Virus record (IMG/VR): IMGVR_UViG_3300044675_001159
Location: 1-21,941 of that record
Direction: 5' to 3' (one strand)
Source of the DNA: a virus
Length of the DNA stretch: 21,941 bases
The position numbers were made by a program, and so were the translations under genes. Positions within the stretch are counted from its first letter, which is position 1, and every line of letters starts with the position of its first letter. Below are positions 9,014 through 15,446 of the stretch, in pieces. Under the pieces are notes generated by a model, which saw only the letters and a program-made list of their open reading frames with translations, was not told where the DNA came from and ran no database searches.

Positions 9014-9508
9014 ATGCAAATCAGAACACAAACAGGCGCAGTCATGTACGAAGCAGAATTTCGTGCATATACAAAAGCCAATGGTGGCCCATCATGGGAC
9101 ATAACAACAACTGAAGTCTTAACTGCTTTGGGTGCTGATGTAGTCTTTGAAGGCCCACAAGCAACTGGTGGTACTGTTTACCAATACTCTCAAGCCTCTG
9201 GTGTTGAGCAAGTAGATGGTAAGTGGTACACCAAATATATCCTTGGCCCTGTGTTTACCGATACTACTGTTGAGGGAGTAACAACTACAGCCCTTGAGCA
9301 TGAGACTGCTTACAAAGCCACTAAAGATGCTGAACAGGCTAAGAGTGTTCGTGCTTCAAGGGATGAGAAACTAAAAGACTGTGATTGGACTCAAGTAGCT
9401 GATGCCCCTGTGGACAAAGCAGTATGGGCTACCTATCGTCAAGCCTTGCGTGATGTAACTACGCAGACAGGTTTCCCTTGGACTATTACATGGCCTGATG
9501 CACCATGA
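9014..9508 (+). CDS. Phage tail assembly chaperone-like protein
   Basis: This 164-residue protein has AAGGAA seven bases before its start, overlapping the previous stop. The C-terminal part is diagnostic: RASRDEKLKDCDWTQ at about 112-126, then WATYRQALRDVT and GFPWTITWP at the end. This is the R-D-x-x-L-x-x-(C/S)-D-W-T-Q / W-x-x-Y-R-Q-x-L-R-D pattern of phage tail-assembly chaperone proteins often found next to fibre genes. The N-terminal half is less conserved. It would help fold or assemble the fibres encoded upstream. Its stop overlaps the next start (ATGA). Confidence 0.75.
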   Translation: MQIRTQTGAVMYEAEFRAYTKANGGPSWDITTTEVLTALGADVVFEGPQATGGTVYQYSQASGVEQVDGKWYTKYILGPVFTDTTVEGVTTTALEHETAYKATKDAEQAKSVRASRDEKLKDCDWTQVADAPVDKAVWATYRQALRDVTTQTGFPWTITWPDAP

Positions 9509-9729
9509 AAGACGTAAGCCATGAGCAAATCTATGAGCGTCTACTAGCTGTTGAAGCAAAGGTAGATGAGATAGATAAGAACACTAAAGACTTGGTAGAA
9601 GCTATTGACGCTGCCAAGGGTGCTGTAAAGGTTCTTAACTGGATAGCATCTATTGCTCAACCAGTTTTGTGGATTGGTGGTTTAGTCATTGCTGCTGGTG
9701 CTATCTGGCAGACTTGGATTAAAAAATGA
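9505..9729 (+). CDS. Small membrane protein, holin candidate
   Basis: This 74-residue protein overlaps the chaperone by four bases (ATGA). The N-terminal 45 residues are charged and helical (EQIYERLLAVEAKVDEIDK) with coiled-coil character. One hydrophobic segment follows at about 49-69 (IAQPVLWIGGLVIAAGAIW), and the tail is WIKK. A charged coil followed by one membrane segment near an endolysin fits either a holin-like or a virion/hemolysin-XhlA-like protein. I cannot decide between these from sequence. It begins a run of coupled membrane genes. Confidence 0.6.
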   Translation: MKDVSHEQIYERLLAVEAKVDEIDKNTKDLVEAIDAAKGAVKVLNWIASIAQPVLWIGGLVIAAGAIWQTWIKK

Positions 9730-9818
9730 GAGATTGGGCTATGGCTTTTACTACCGCAGTCCTTTTTTGTATTACTGTTGTTTGGTGTGCCTACATTATT
9801 TTGTGGGCATGGTACTAG
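9726..9818 (+). CDS. 30-residue single-pass membrane microprotein
   Basis: The ATG at 9726 overlaps the previous stop (ATGA). The frame encodes 30 residues beginning MRDWAMAFTTAVLFCITVVW and ending in ILWAWY, nearly all in one hydrophobic helix. It overlaps the next small gene by ten bases. The unbroken chain of coupled start/stop overlaps on both sides is the main support that it is translated. Its role is unknown; lysis timing is a guess from the neighbours. Confidence 0.55.
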   Translation: MRDWAMAFTTAVLFCITVVWCAYIILWAWY

Positions 9819-9931
9819 CGTTTTTATTGGCTGTAACTATTGAGTACAGGTGTGTCAAGTGGGTTTGGGTTGGCGATGTGTACAACCGAAAAGTCTACTG
9901 TATTGAATGGAAAAAGGTAGATAAAAAATGA
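9809..9931 (+). CDS. 40-residue conserved-looking phage microprotein
   Basis: The ATG at 9809 gives 40 residues: a short hydrophobic start (MVLAFLLAVTIEY), then RCVKWVWVGDVYNRKVYCIEWKK in two pieces (RCVKWVWVGDV and YNRKVYCIEWKK), and a Lys-rich end. Two Cys residues and alternating aromatic residues suggest a small beta hairpin outside the membrane after an N-terminal anchor. I recall similar peptides beside phage lysis genes, without a function. The frame stays open upstream to 9689, but the internal ATG fits the gene packing better. Confidence 0.6.
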   Translation: MVLAFLLAVTIEYRCVKWVWVGDVYNRKVYCIEWKKVDKK

Positions 9932-10425
9932 TAGACCCCATCACAGCTCTAGCGGGTATTCAATCCGCTATCAGCATGGTCAAGAAGGCGGCAGGTGTTG
10001 CTCAAGACTTAGGCTCACTTGCACCCATGATTGGTAAGCTATTTGACGCAAAGTCTGTAGCTACAAAAGCCATGCTTCAAGCTAAACAGTCTGGCAAAGG
10101 CTCAAACATGGGTACTGCCCTACAGATTGAGATGGCTTTGGAACAGGCTAGAGCGTTTGAAGAAGAACTGAAAATGCTCTTTATGCAGACAGGCAAGATT
10201 GACGTTTGGAACAAGATTAAGGCTCGTCAAGCAGAGATGGACTTAGCAGATGCTAAAGAGATAAGTGCATTAAAGAAAGCAGAGAAAGCAGCCAAGCAGA
10301 AAGAGCAAGAGCAATTAGAGATTGGTTTGGCAATAGGTGGAATCTGCTTTGTTTTGTTTCTCGTCTTTGTTGGCGTAAATGAATTGATGGAATTCTGTGC
10401 AACTACTCGTAGATGTGGCAGATGA
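9928..10425 (+). CDS. Helical protein with C-terminal membrane anchor
   Basis: This 165-residue protein overlaps the previous gene by ATGA. It starts MIDPITALAGIQSAISMVKK, a pattern I recall in phage genes near endolysins. The middle (about 40-130) is long, charged and helical, with a Lys/Glu/Ala-rich coiled coil. A membrane helix lies at about 132-150 (IGLAIGGICFVLFLVFVGV), and the last residues are ATTRRCGR. It may be a membrane-tethered accessory lysis or virion protein. No catalytic motif is visible. Confidence 0.6.
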   Translation: MIDPITALAGIQSAISMVKKAAGVAQDLGSLAPMIGKLFDAKSVATKAMLQAKQSGKGSNMGTALQIEMALEQARAFEEELKMLFMQTGKIDVWNKIKARQAEMDLADAKEISALKKAEKAAKQKEQEQLEIGLAIGGICFVLFLVFVGVNELMEFCATTRRCGR

Positions 10426-10577
10426 ATGAGTACCAAAAGACCTTTGACTTATGCTTAAAAATATTTGTCTATGGACTTGTGGCTTTGTATTTTTTAGGCT
10501 TTTTAAAGTTTCTTCCTGACGATTTGTCGGACAAAATTGTCAATCTCCTACTTAATCGTATTGGACTTGGTAAATGA
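10422..10577 (+). CDS. 51-residue membrane microprotein
   Basis: The ATG at 10422 overlaps the previous stop (ATGA), and its own TGA overlaps the next start in the same way. The protein begins MNEYQKTFDLCLKIF, has a hydrophobic segment at about 14-30 (FVYGLVALYFLGFLKF), and ends in a charged amphipathic tail with DDLSDKIVNLLLNRIG. Overlap on both sides and the clear membrane segment support it as a real gene. Function is unknown. Confidence 0.6.
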   Translation: MNEYQKTFDLCLKIFVYGLVALYFLGFLKFLPDDLSDKIVNLLLNRIGLGK

Positions 10578-10777
10578 GATATTTATTGCTTCTTTTACTG
10601 TTAACTGGTTGCGATGAAAAATATCGTTATTTTTGCCAAAACCCAGACAACTTCCATGCTGAACCTTGTCAGAAACCTAGATGCCAATTCACTCAGACTT
10701 GCCCTGAGTACTTGGTTGCCCCAATCTTGGAGAAAAAAATCAATGATGTACAACCAGAAACAAAAGCTAACAACTGA
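10574..10777 (+). CDS. Small phage lipoprotein
   Basis: This 67-residue protein has a classic lipoprotein signal: MRYLLLLLLLTGC, with lipobox LTGC placing the lipidated Cys at residue 13. The mature part has further Cys residues (FCQNPDNF, EPCQKPRC, TQTCPEYL) that could form disulfides. It lies between small membrane genes and the holin candidate. The gene is coupled to its upstream neighbour by ATGA and overlaps the next by about 35 bases. Outer-membrane targeting could mean superinfection exclusion or a lysis role. The clearer o-spanin is at 11451. Confidence 0.7.
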   Translation: MRYLLLLLLLTGCDEKYRYFCQNPDNFHAEPCQKPRCQFTQTCPEYLVAPILEKKINDVQPETKANN

Positions 10778-11243
10778 AGAAATTGAGGTTAGGGTCTGGA
10801 GTATTGTGGTGCTTGCTGTCACACTGATTCTTTTCTTTATCGTAATTTCTTTGCTCTATTCTGTGACGTTTGTCACTCAGCCAATCAAAAGCATGGCCCC
10901 GATTGACCAAGCCTACACCAAGATGCTGAACGACATTGTTCTGCTTATCGTAGGCGGTATCGGTGGTGTTATTGGCAAACGAGCAATGACTTCTAGGCAA
11001 CAGCCTCCACAACAGCCAATGTGTCAACCAATGGGTTATGGTCAACAATATGGCTCATCCTATGCGCCTCCGCAATCTGCGTATGGTTTGCCTAGTCAGC
11101 CATTTGGTGCTATGCCTGTTTGGAAGAATCCAGAACTAGATGAGAACTGGACTCCTCCTCCTCCTCCTGATACGCCTCCAGACCACTTGGAAGACGATTA
11201 TGTTAGAGAAGAAATAGCTAACGCAAGAAAAGAGGCTGAGTAA
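10743..11243 (+). CDS. Membrane protein with Pro-rich tail, holin candidate
   Basis: The frame is open from further upstream, but the best start is the ATG at 10743 with GGAG at 10729-10732, giving 166 residues. One long membrane helix lies at about 18-42 (VWSIVVLAVTLILFFIVISL). A second hydrophobic Gly-rich helix lies at about 64-80 (DIVLLIVGGIGGVIGK), followed by KRA. The C-terminal half is Gln/Pro/Tyr rich and contains a five-Pro run, then an acidic end. Two membrane segments next to spanins and an endolysin make it a holin candidate, although the long Pro-rich tail is unusual. It ends in a TAATG overlap with Rz. Confidence 0.55.
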   Translation: MMYNQKQKLTTEEIEVRVWSIVVLAVTLILFFIVISLLYSVTFVTQPIKSMAPIDQAYTKMLNDIVLLIVGGIGGVIGKRAMTSRQQPPQQPMCQPMGYGQQYGSSYAPPQSAYGLPSQPFGAMPVWKNPELDENWTPPPPPDTPPDHLEDDYVREEIANARKEAE

Positions 11244-11740
11244 TGTTTCCAATTCCTTTGCCTTGGTTAATCATTGGCGTTATGGTATCTCTCTTTGGTA
11301 CATACCAAGTTGGACACCACTACGGATGGCTAGAGCGTGATGAAGACATGAAGATAGCCATTGCCCAAAAGAATGAAGAAGCTCGTCAGATAGAGCAAAA
11401 CATGGGTGAGAAACTTAACAAACAATCTGCCAAACTACAGGAAGCCAATGATGCTATCAACAAAAAAACTACTGCTCTTGCTGTTGCCAATCGTGCTGGC
11501 AAGTTGCGCCTCTGCCCCTCCAGTAACGTACAAGCCTCCACAAGTTCCTCCGTTGCCTCCGCAGATACAAAAGCAACCAGTCAACCTGACGGACAGGCTG
11601 ACAGAGCTTCTGATGCCGAAAGAGCAACCATCGATGCCATTGCAGAAATAGTTGCACAGGGTGATAGAAATACTATTGCGCTCAATGCTTGTGTGGACTC
11701 ATATAACGAAGTAAGGAATCTCTTAAATGGTAAGCCCTGA
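11243..11740 (+). CDS. Rz: Inner-membrane spanin subunit (Rz-like)
   Basis: This 165-residue protein has an N-terminal membrane anchor at about 5-20 (PLPWLIIGVMVSLFGTYQVG). A long charged helical periplasmic region follows at about 30-80 (MKIAIAQKNEEARQIEQ and onward). The Cys-containing C-terminal region includes NACVDSYNEVRNLL. Length, anchor and coiled coil match i-spanins, which join an outer-membrane partner to fuse the two membranes in the last step of lysis. The partner gene lies inside it in another frame, and the endolysin starts inside its last 14 bases. Confidence 0.85.
   Translation: MFPIPLPWLIIGVMVSLFGTYQVGHHYGWLERDEDMKIAIAQKNEEARQIEQNMGEKLNKQSAKLQEANDAINKKTTALAVANRAGKLRLCPSSNVQASTSSSVASADTKATSQPDGQADRASDAERATIDAIAEIVAQGDRNTIALNACVDSYNEVRNLLNGKP
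11451..11651 (+). CDS. Rz1: Outer-membrane spanin lipoprotein (Rz1-like), nested in Rz
   Basis: A second frame inside Rz encodes 66 residues from the ATG at 11451, with AGGAAG at 11439-11444 as ribosome site. The alternative ATG at 11448 adds one Met but sits too close to that site. The signal peptide MLSTKKLLLLLLPIVLASC ends in the lipobox LASC. The mature part is Pro-rich (APPVTYKPPQVPPLPPQ), as in Rz1 proteins. It lies wholly within Rz, as in phage lambda. The lipidated N-terminus anchors in the outer membrane and the C-terminus meets Rz. Confidence 0.85.
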   Translation: MLSTKKLLLLLLPIVLASCASAPPVTYKPPQVPPLPPQIQKQPVNLTDRLTELLMPKEQPSMPLQK

Positions 11741-12326
11741 CCAACTTAAAAAGATGCACATTGACCCTGTGTGGGCTGACGCACTTAACGAGACTTTTGA
11801 GCGTTTCGATATATCTACACCTGCTAGACAAGCTGCTTTCATTGGGCAATGTGGGCATGAGTGTGCTAACTTTAGAATCCTTGAGGAAAACCTAAATTAT
11901 CGTGCTGAAACCCTGATGAAGTTGTGGAAGTCTAGGTTTCCAACAATTGAGATAGCTAACGAGTACGCTAGGAATCCTAAGAAGATTGCTAACAAAGTCT
12001 ATTCTTCTCGTATGGGTAACAGGGATGAAGCGTCTGGGGATGGGTATCGTTTCCGAGGCAGAGGGTGTATCCAGTTGACAGGTCACGCAAACTACTTCCA
12101 TGCAGGTCAAGCCTGTGGTGAAGACTTTGTAATGCAGCCAGATTTAGTAGCTACGCCTAGATACGCTGCAATGACAGCAGGGTGGTTCTGGAACACCCAT
12201 AAGCTAAATCAGTATGCTGATTCTCAAGATTACAAAACTTTAACAAAGAAGATAAATGGTGGGTTTATTGGTCTTGAAGACCGCATAAAGCACATAAACG
12301 AAGCCTTACAGGTTTTAACAAGTTAA
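11727..12326 (+). CDS. Endolysin, glycoside hydrolase family 19 type
   Basis: This 199-residue protein has GH19 chitinase/lysozyme-type motifs: RQAAFIGQCGHECANF at about 34-49 with the likely catalytic Glu45, and GDGYRFRGRGCIQLTGHANY at about 104-123 with the conserved GRG-x-IQLTG substrate-cleft loop. Glu101 just before this loop is a candidate second acid. No signal peptide is present, so it would need a holin to reach the peptidoglycan. It cleaves the glycan strands of the cell wall. It closes the lysis block directly after the spanins. Confidence 0.92.
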   Translation: MVSPDQLKKMHIDPVWADALNETFERFDISTPARQAAFIGQCGHECANFRILEENLNYRAETLMKLWKSRFPTIEIANEYARNPKKIANKVYSSRMGNRDEASGDGYRFRGRGCIQLTGHANYFHAGQACGEDFVMQPDLVATPRYAAMTAGWFWNTHKLNQYADSQDYKTLTKKINGGFIGLEDRIKHINEALQVLTS

Positions 12327-12333
12327 ATATAAT
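12305..12333 (+). promoter_or_regulatory. Candidate promoter before the HEXXH gene
   Basis: CTTACA at 12305-12310 (4 of 6 bases) and a perfect TATAAT at 12328-12333 are separated by 17 bases. The predicted start is about 20 bases before the ATG at 12362. It overlaps the 3' end of the endolysin gene. It would start a separate transcript for the HEXXH and phosphoesterase genes. Confidence 0.5.
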
Positions 12334-12361
12334 TGTCATAAATACTGTATAAGGTGTTGAA

Positions 12362-12736
12362 ATGCCTAACATTCCTACACCAGAACACGCAGAACTGTTC
12401 GCACAAAGTGTCAAAAAGTGGCAACAAGTGCTGAGTTTGGGTGATTGGAGAATTGAGAAGGGCATAAAGCCAGCTAAAGCAGCAATGGCTTCTGTTGAAT
12501 TTACACCTGCTGCAAGACTTGCTGTTTATCGTTTGGGTGACTTTGGTGCTGAGAAAATTACACCAGAAAGCATAGACATGACTGCTTTGCATGAGTTGCT
12601 TCATGTGTTTCTGCACGATTTAATGACTGTGGCACAAGACCCCAAATCATCTCAAGATGAAATTGAAATGCAAGAACATAGGGTTATCAATCTGTTAGAA
12701 AAATTACTCTCTAAGGATTCCAATGGGCGCACATAA
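12362..12736 (+). CDS. Putative zinc metalloprotein with HEXXH motif
   Basis: This 124-residue protein has HELLH at 77-81 within TALHELLHVFLHDL, the zinc-binding and catalytic motif of many metallopeptidases. EHRVIN at about 105-110 could supply a third ligand. The N-terminal part contains a WQQVLSLGDWRI segment and an AARLAVYRLG strand ahead of the zinc helix, a layout like small SprT- or ImmA-like phage and plasmid proteins. I recall related conserved unknowns in phages. No signal peptide or membrane helix is visible, so it should act in the cytoplasm. The last 14 bases overlap the phosphoesterase gene. Confidence 0.65.
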   Translation: MPNIPTPEHAELFAQSVKKWQQVLSLGDWRIEKGIKPAKAAMASVEFTPAARLAVYRLGDFGAEKITPESIDMTALHELLHVFLHDLMTVAQDPKSSQDEIEMQEHRVINLLEKLLSKDSNGRT

Positions 12737-13709
12737 TGAGACTTGTACCGACATGGAGTTTATCCAGTTATGGGGACAACTTCAATCTGCACAAAGAATG
12801 GCAGAACACCTTGGTATAAATAACAGGGCAGTCCACTTACGCAGAAGGTGGATTGAAAAAGAATACAACATGACCCTCAATGCGAAAGACCATCGAGGTG
12901 ATTTGTATAACAAAAACAGACCCAAGTCTTTCTCTCCCTTAAAGCAAGTAGAACTTGGCATACTGGACGGAACAGTTATTGTGTTCTCAGATGCTCACTT
13001 CATTCCTAGTCAGCGTACAACAGCCTTTAAAGGGCTTCTATGGGCTATCCAAGAGTTCAGGCCCCGCGCAATCATCTGTAACGGAGATGCGTTTGATGGT
13101 GCGTCTATATCAAGGCATGACGTAACTGAACAACCAGCGACTACTGTTATCCAAGAACTAAAATCTACGCAAGCTGCGTTGGGTGAGATTGAGGAAGTAG
13201 CTAAAGCAGCAAGGCACAATGTAAAGCTACTGTGGACATGGGGAAATCACGATGTTAGGTTTGGTAATCGTTTAGCGCAACATGCACCACAATTTAAAGA
13301 AGTATTGGGATTTAAGCTGACAGACCACTTCCTTGATTGGGAATTCTGTTGGGCGGTATGGCCTACAGAGGATGTGATTATTAAGCACCGATATAAGAGT
13401 GGTGTTCACGCTACTCATAACAATACAGTTAACGCTGGTGTGTCAATAGTTACTGGACACTTGCATAGCCTTAAAGTCACTCCATTTAACGACTATAACG
13501 GGATTCGATATGGTGTAGATACGGGGACGCTGGCTGAGACTGATGGCCCACAATTTACTTATGCTGAAATAAACCCAAATAATCACAGGTCTGGCTTTGC
13601 GGTACTGAACTTCTTTAACGGACAGTTACTATGGCCAGAACTTGTGCATAAGTTTGACGAGGACATGATTCAGTTCAGAGGGGACGTTATAGACGTTTCT
13701 GCGTTTTGA
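12723..13709 (+). CDS. Calcineurin-like metallophosphoesterase
   Basis: This 328-residue protein carries the five metal-site motifs of the family in order: D90-A-H92 (VFSDAHF), GD at 121-122 (CNGDAFD), GNHD at 174-177, an isolated His near 229 (SGVHATHNN), and GHLH at 245-248 (VTGHLHSL). The N-terminal 50 residues look like a helix-turn-helix (SAQRMAEHLGINNRAVHLRR), so the enzyme may bind nucleic acid. Phage members of the family include nucleases and phosphatases; the substrate here is unknown. It overlaps the HEXXH gene by 14 bases. Confidence 0.85.
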   Translation: MGAHNETCTDMEFIQLWGQLQSAQRMAEHLGINNRAVHLRRRWIEKEYNMTLNAKDHRGDLYNKNRPKSFSPLKQVELGILDGTVIVFSDAHFIPSQRTTAFKGLLWAIQEFRPRAIICNGDAFDGASISRHDVTEQPATTVIQELKSTQAALGEIEEVAKAARHNVKLLWTWGNHDVRFGNRLAQHAPQFKEVLGFKLTDHFLDWEFCWAVWPTEDVIIKHRYKSGVHATHNNTVNAGVSIVTGHLHSLKVTPFNDYNGIRYGVDTGTLAETDGPQFTYAEINPNNHRSGFAVLNFFNGQLLWPELVHKFDEDMIQFRGDVIDVSAF

Positions 13710-13849
13710 GTGCTTGGTTAATCATCCTAACTGGTGGCATCTACGCCTACATTGCTGCTGAACAACTTTACAGAGGAAACCCAAGCATGGCGGTGGTGTA
13801 TGCAGGTTACGCTTTTTCAAACGTGGGTCTGTACTTGTTGGCTAAGTAG
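13706..13849 (+). CDS. 47-residue membrane microprotein with TTG start
   Basis: A TTG at 13706 overlaps the previous TGA (TTGA) and opens a 47-residue frame. It starts SAWLIILTGGIYAYIAAEQ, continues with GNPSMAVVYAGYAFSNVGLY and ends LLAK. Two hydrophobic segments are separated by a short polar turn with RGNP. I recall near-identical small proteins in other phages, and the alternating pattern is not random. There is no strong ribosome site, so translational coupling to the phosphoesterase is likely. It overlaps the convergent mazG-like gene by eight bases. Confidence 0.65.
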   Translation: MSAWLIILTGGIYAYIAAEQLYRGNPSMAVVYAGYAFSNVGLYLLAK

Positions 13850-14150
13850 TATCCTTTTGGAAAACTCCATTCGGCAAAAGAATTCCCTTGCGATTCTTAA
13901 TCTGGTCATAGGCAACTTCCATGCAATCTACTAGCTGAATATCTTGTAAAGCGCAGTAGTTAATAAGGCAGACCATGACATCACCAACAGCGTCAATAAC
14001 AGCTTCTTTGTCATGTTTAATCGTGGCATCTGCTAGTTCTCCCATCTCTGACATTGCTTTTAGAAGCTGAACTTCTGGGGTGCTGTTAGGAATAATTTTC
14101 CTAGCTTCAGACCATTGTATGATTTTTATTTCTACTGCTGCATAAGACAT
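13842..14150 (-). CDS. MazG-like nucleotide pyrophosphohydrolase
   Basis: The start at 14150 (MSYAAVEIKIIQWSEARKI) has AAAGGAT five bases upstream and gives 102 residues; the frame is open 11 codons further but without a better site. The core is MSEMGELADA at about 33-42 followed by VIDAVGDVMV at about 51-60, matching the E-x-x-E ... (E/D)-x-x-D metal-binding pattern of MazG-type proteins. The C-terminal YDQIKNRKG is also typical. Such enzymes hydrolyse NTPs or dNTPs to monophosphates, and phage forms may alter nucleotide or alarmone pools. It is the last gene of the minus-strand operon. Confidence 0.8.
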   Translation of the reverse strand: MSYAAVEIKIIQWSEARKIIPNSTPEVQLLKAMSEMGELADATIKHDKEAVIDAVGDVMVCLINYCALQDIQLVDCMEVAYDQIKNRKGILLPNGVFQKDTT

Positions 14151-14152
14151 AA

Positions 14153-14533
14153 CTATCCTTTCGTATTTGCAAATTCGTACCACATAACATAAAAGTCTTT
14201 GAGAAAATTAAGACCCTCTCCTATCCTTACACACTTACCTAGAACAACTTGGAACACATCTCCAACTTCTGTTTGTTCGTTGTCTGTGTTACCAATGATG
14301 ACTAACACAGTAAATTTAGGAACTTGAGCAAAAGCCTTGAGTAGCAATTGCTGACCAGTAGCCATGTTCTCGTTAGGTTTCTTCCACTCTCCGATTAGGA
14401 AGTGTCCCTTTCTCTCGCAAATCATGTCTATGTTGCTAGGCAAGAAATGCGTATTTTCGGGAATTACTCCTCGGAAATCACGGAAGTCAGTATGGGTTGC
14501 ATACTGATTCCTCATAGTGGTGAGGGTACTCAT
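14153..14533 (-). CDS. PD-(D/E)XK nuclease-like protein
   Basis: This 126-residue protein has a nuclease core pattern: Asp36 in LPSNIDMICERKG, a beta strand, then Glu49-x-Lys51 in FLIGEWKKPNE. That is the D ... E-x-K arrangement of the PD-(D/E)XK superfamily. Later Q61 and the helix GQQLLLKAFAQV fit the usual helix after the core. In an operon with ERF and an SSB-like protein it could process DNA ends for annealing, or resolve junctions. The stop is two bases before the mazG-like start. An in-frame stop upstream supports 14533 as start, though the ribosome site is weak. Confidence 0.65.
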   Translation of the reverse strand: MSTLTTMRNQYATHTDFRDFRGVIPENTHFLPSNIDMICERKGHFLIGEWKKPNENMATGQQLLLKAFAQVPKFTVLVIIGNTDNEQTEVGDVFQVVLGKCVRIGEGLNFLKDFYVMWYEFANTKG

Positions 14534-14582
14534 TGCTCGTCTGCAAGCCTAAAAGACTCTTTGCACAACTTTCCCCTCGTAA

Positions 14583-14834
14583 TCAGAACGGAATATCCGA
14601 ATCATCAAACTCAGCCTTTTTAGGCTTTGTTGGCTTGTTTAAAGAAGCGTCAGCGTTCTTATTCTTGATAGACAGGGACATAAACTTAGCCCCATCCTTG
14701 CTGACCTTTAGCCAAGCAGATAGCCAGAATTCTACCCCATCTACATTTAAGCTGCCTTTGTAATCAGGAAACTTAGCATCGTCTTTTCTATCGTTCTTAA
14801 AAAGACTTCCTCGGTTTGTATTATCGTATTCCAT
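14583..14834 (-). CDS. SSB-like small protein with acidic IPF tail
   Basis: This 83-residue protein starts MEYDNTNRGSLFKNDRKDD, continues with the beta-type segment GSLNVDGVEFWLSAWLKVS and KFMSLSIKNKN, and ends in FDDSDIPF. The C-terminal acidic run closed by I-P-F is the hallmark of bacterial SSB proteins, which use it to recruit replication and repair partners. The protein is shorter than a normal OB-fold SSB (about 110 residues or more before the tail), so the fold is uncertain. AAAGGAT lies five bases before the ATG and contains the ERF stop. Confidence 0.65.
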   Translation of the reverse strand: MEYDNTNRGSLFKNDRKDDAKFPDYKGSLNVDGVEFWLSAWLKVSKDGAKFMSLSIKNKNADASLNKPTKPKKAEFDDSDIPF

Positions 14835-14836
14835 AT

Positions 14837-15445
14837 TTATCCTTTAGCGTTCTTTAACGCACTTCTTACTTTACTAGGAAGCAATGTCCAAAGAGCAACT
14901 TTCTGTTCGCTATCTAAGTTCTCTGCTTCCAACTTCACCCAAGCACTCTTAGGTTCTTCTTTCTCACAGAGAGCAATTAACTCCATTGCTAACTCTCTGA
15001 GATAATTCTGTTCATCCTCTGGGATGGTATCCATTGCACCCTGAGTAGGCGTGATGATTATCTTTTCTTCTTTGATAGGTGCGGAAGCATCAAAGCTATC
15101 CCCCTCTACGAGGTCAGTAGCGCATAAATATAAATATCTCCGTTGATACGTCTGGCAACCGCCAAGGGACTGAATGGGTGATGCGCCTTTCATGTTTGCC
15201 TCAACCATTGGGCTTGTAATCACAATACAAGTTCCATCATCTACGTCTGTGATTGTCAGGCTTGCATATTCAGCGTCAAACGACACTACGCTGCACAAAC
15301 CAAGGCGATTAAAGATTGAGTTTACTTGAGGGAGAAAGTCTCCTAACTCAAAGTAGTTGTAGCCAGCAAACTTGTTGTGACCAGACTTCTTGAGTGGCAT
15401 TGCTTGTAGTTCCACTCGTGCTTGCATTAACTTCTTGTGTACCAT
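14837..15445 (-). CDS. erf: ERF-family single-strand annealing protein
   Basis: This 202-residue protein has ERF-family signatures: ARVELQAMPLKKSGHNKFAG followed by YNYFELGDFLPQVNSIFNRL in the N-terminal half, and IQSLGGCQTYQRRYLYLCAT at about 91-110, which corresponds to the family's G-(S/x)-x-x-(T/S)-Y-x-R-R-Y core. ERF proteins anneal complementary single strands in phage recombination and in circularisation. The C-terminal part after about 125 is charged and variable, as usual. AGGAA lies seven bases before the ATG. It shares an operon with an SSB-like protein and a nuclease. Confidence 0.85.
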   Translation of the reverse strand: MVHKKLMQARVELQAMPLKKSGHNKFAGYNYFELGDFLPQVNSIFNRLGLCSVVSFDAEYASLTITDVDDGTCIVITSPMVEANMKGASPIQSLGGCQTYQRRYLYLCATDLVEGDSFDASAPIKEEKIIITPTQGAMDTIPEDEQNYLRELAMELIALCEKEEPKSAWVKLEAENLDSEQKVALWTLLPSKVRSALKNAKG

Positions 15446-15446
15446 T

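Noticed and set aside
10614-10742. Upstream extension of the 10743 membrane protein
   Set aside because: It would overlap almost the whole lipoprotein gene. The GGAG-supported ATG at 10743 fits better.
13850-13880. CTTTTG/CAAAAG hairpin at the convergent gene end
   Set aside because: The stem is AT-rich with a 15-base loop and lies within the mazG-like coding region. There is no T-run typical of a terminator.
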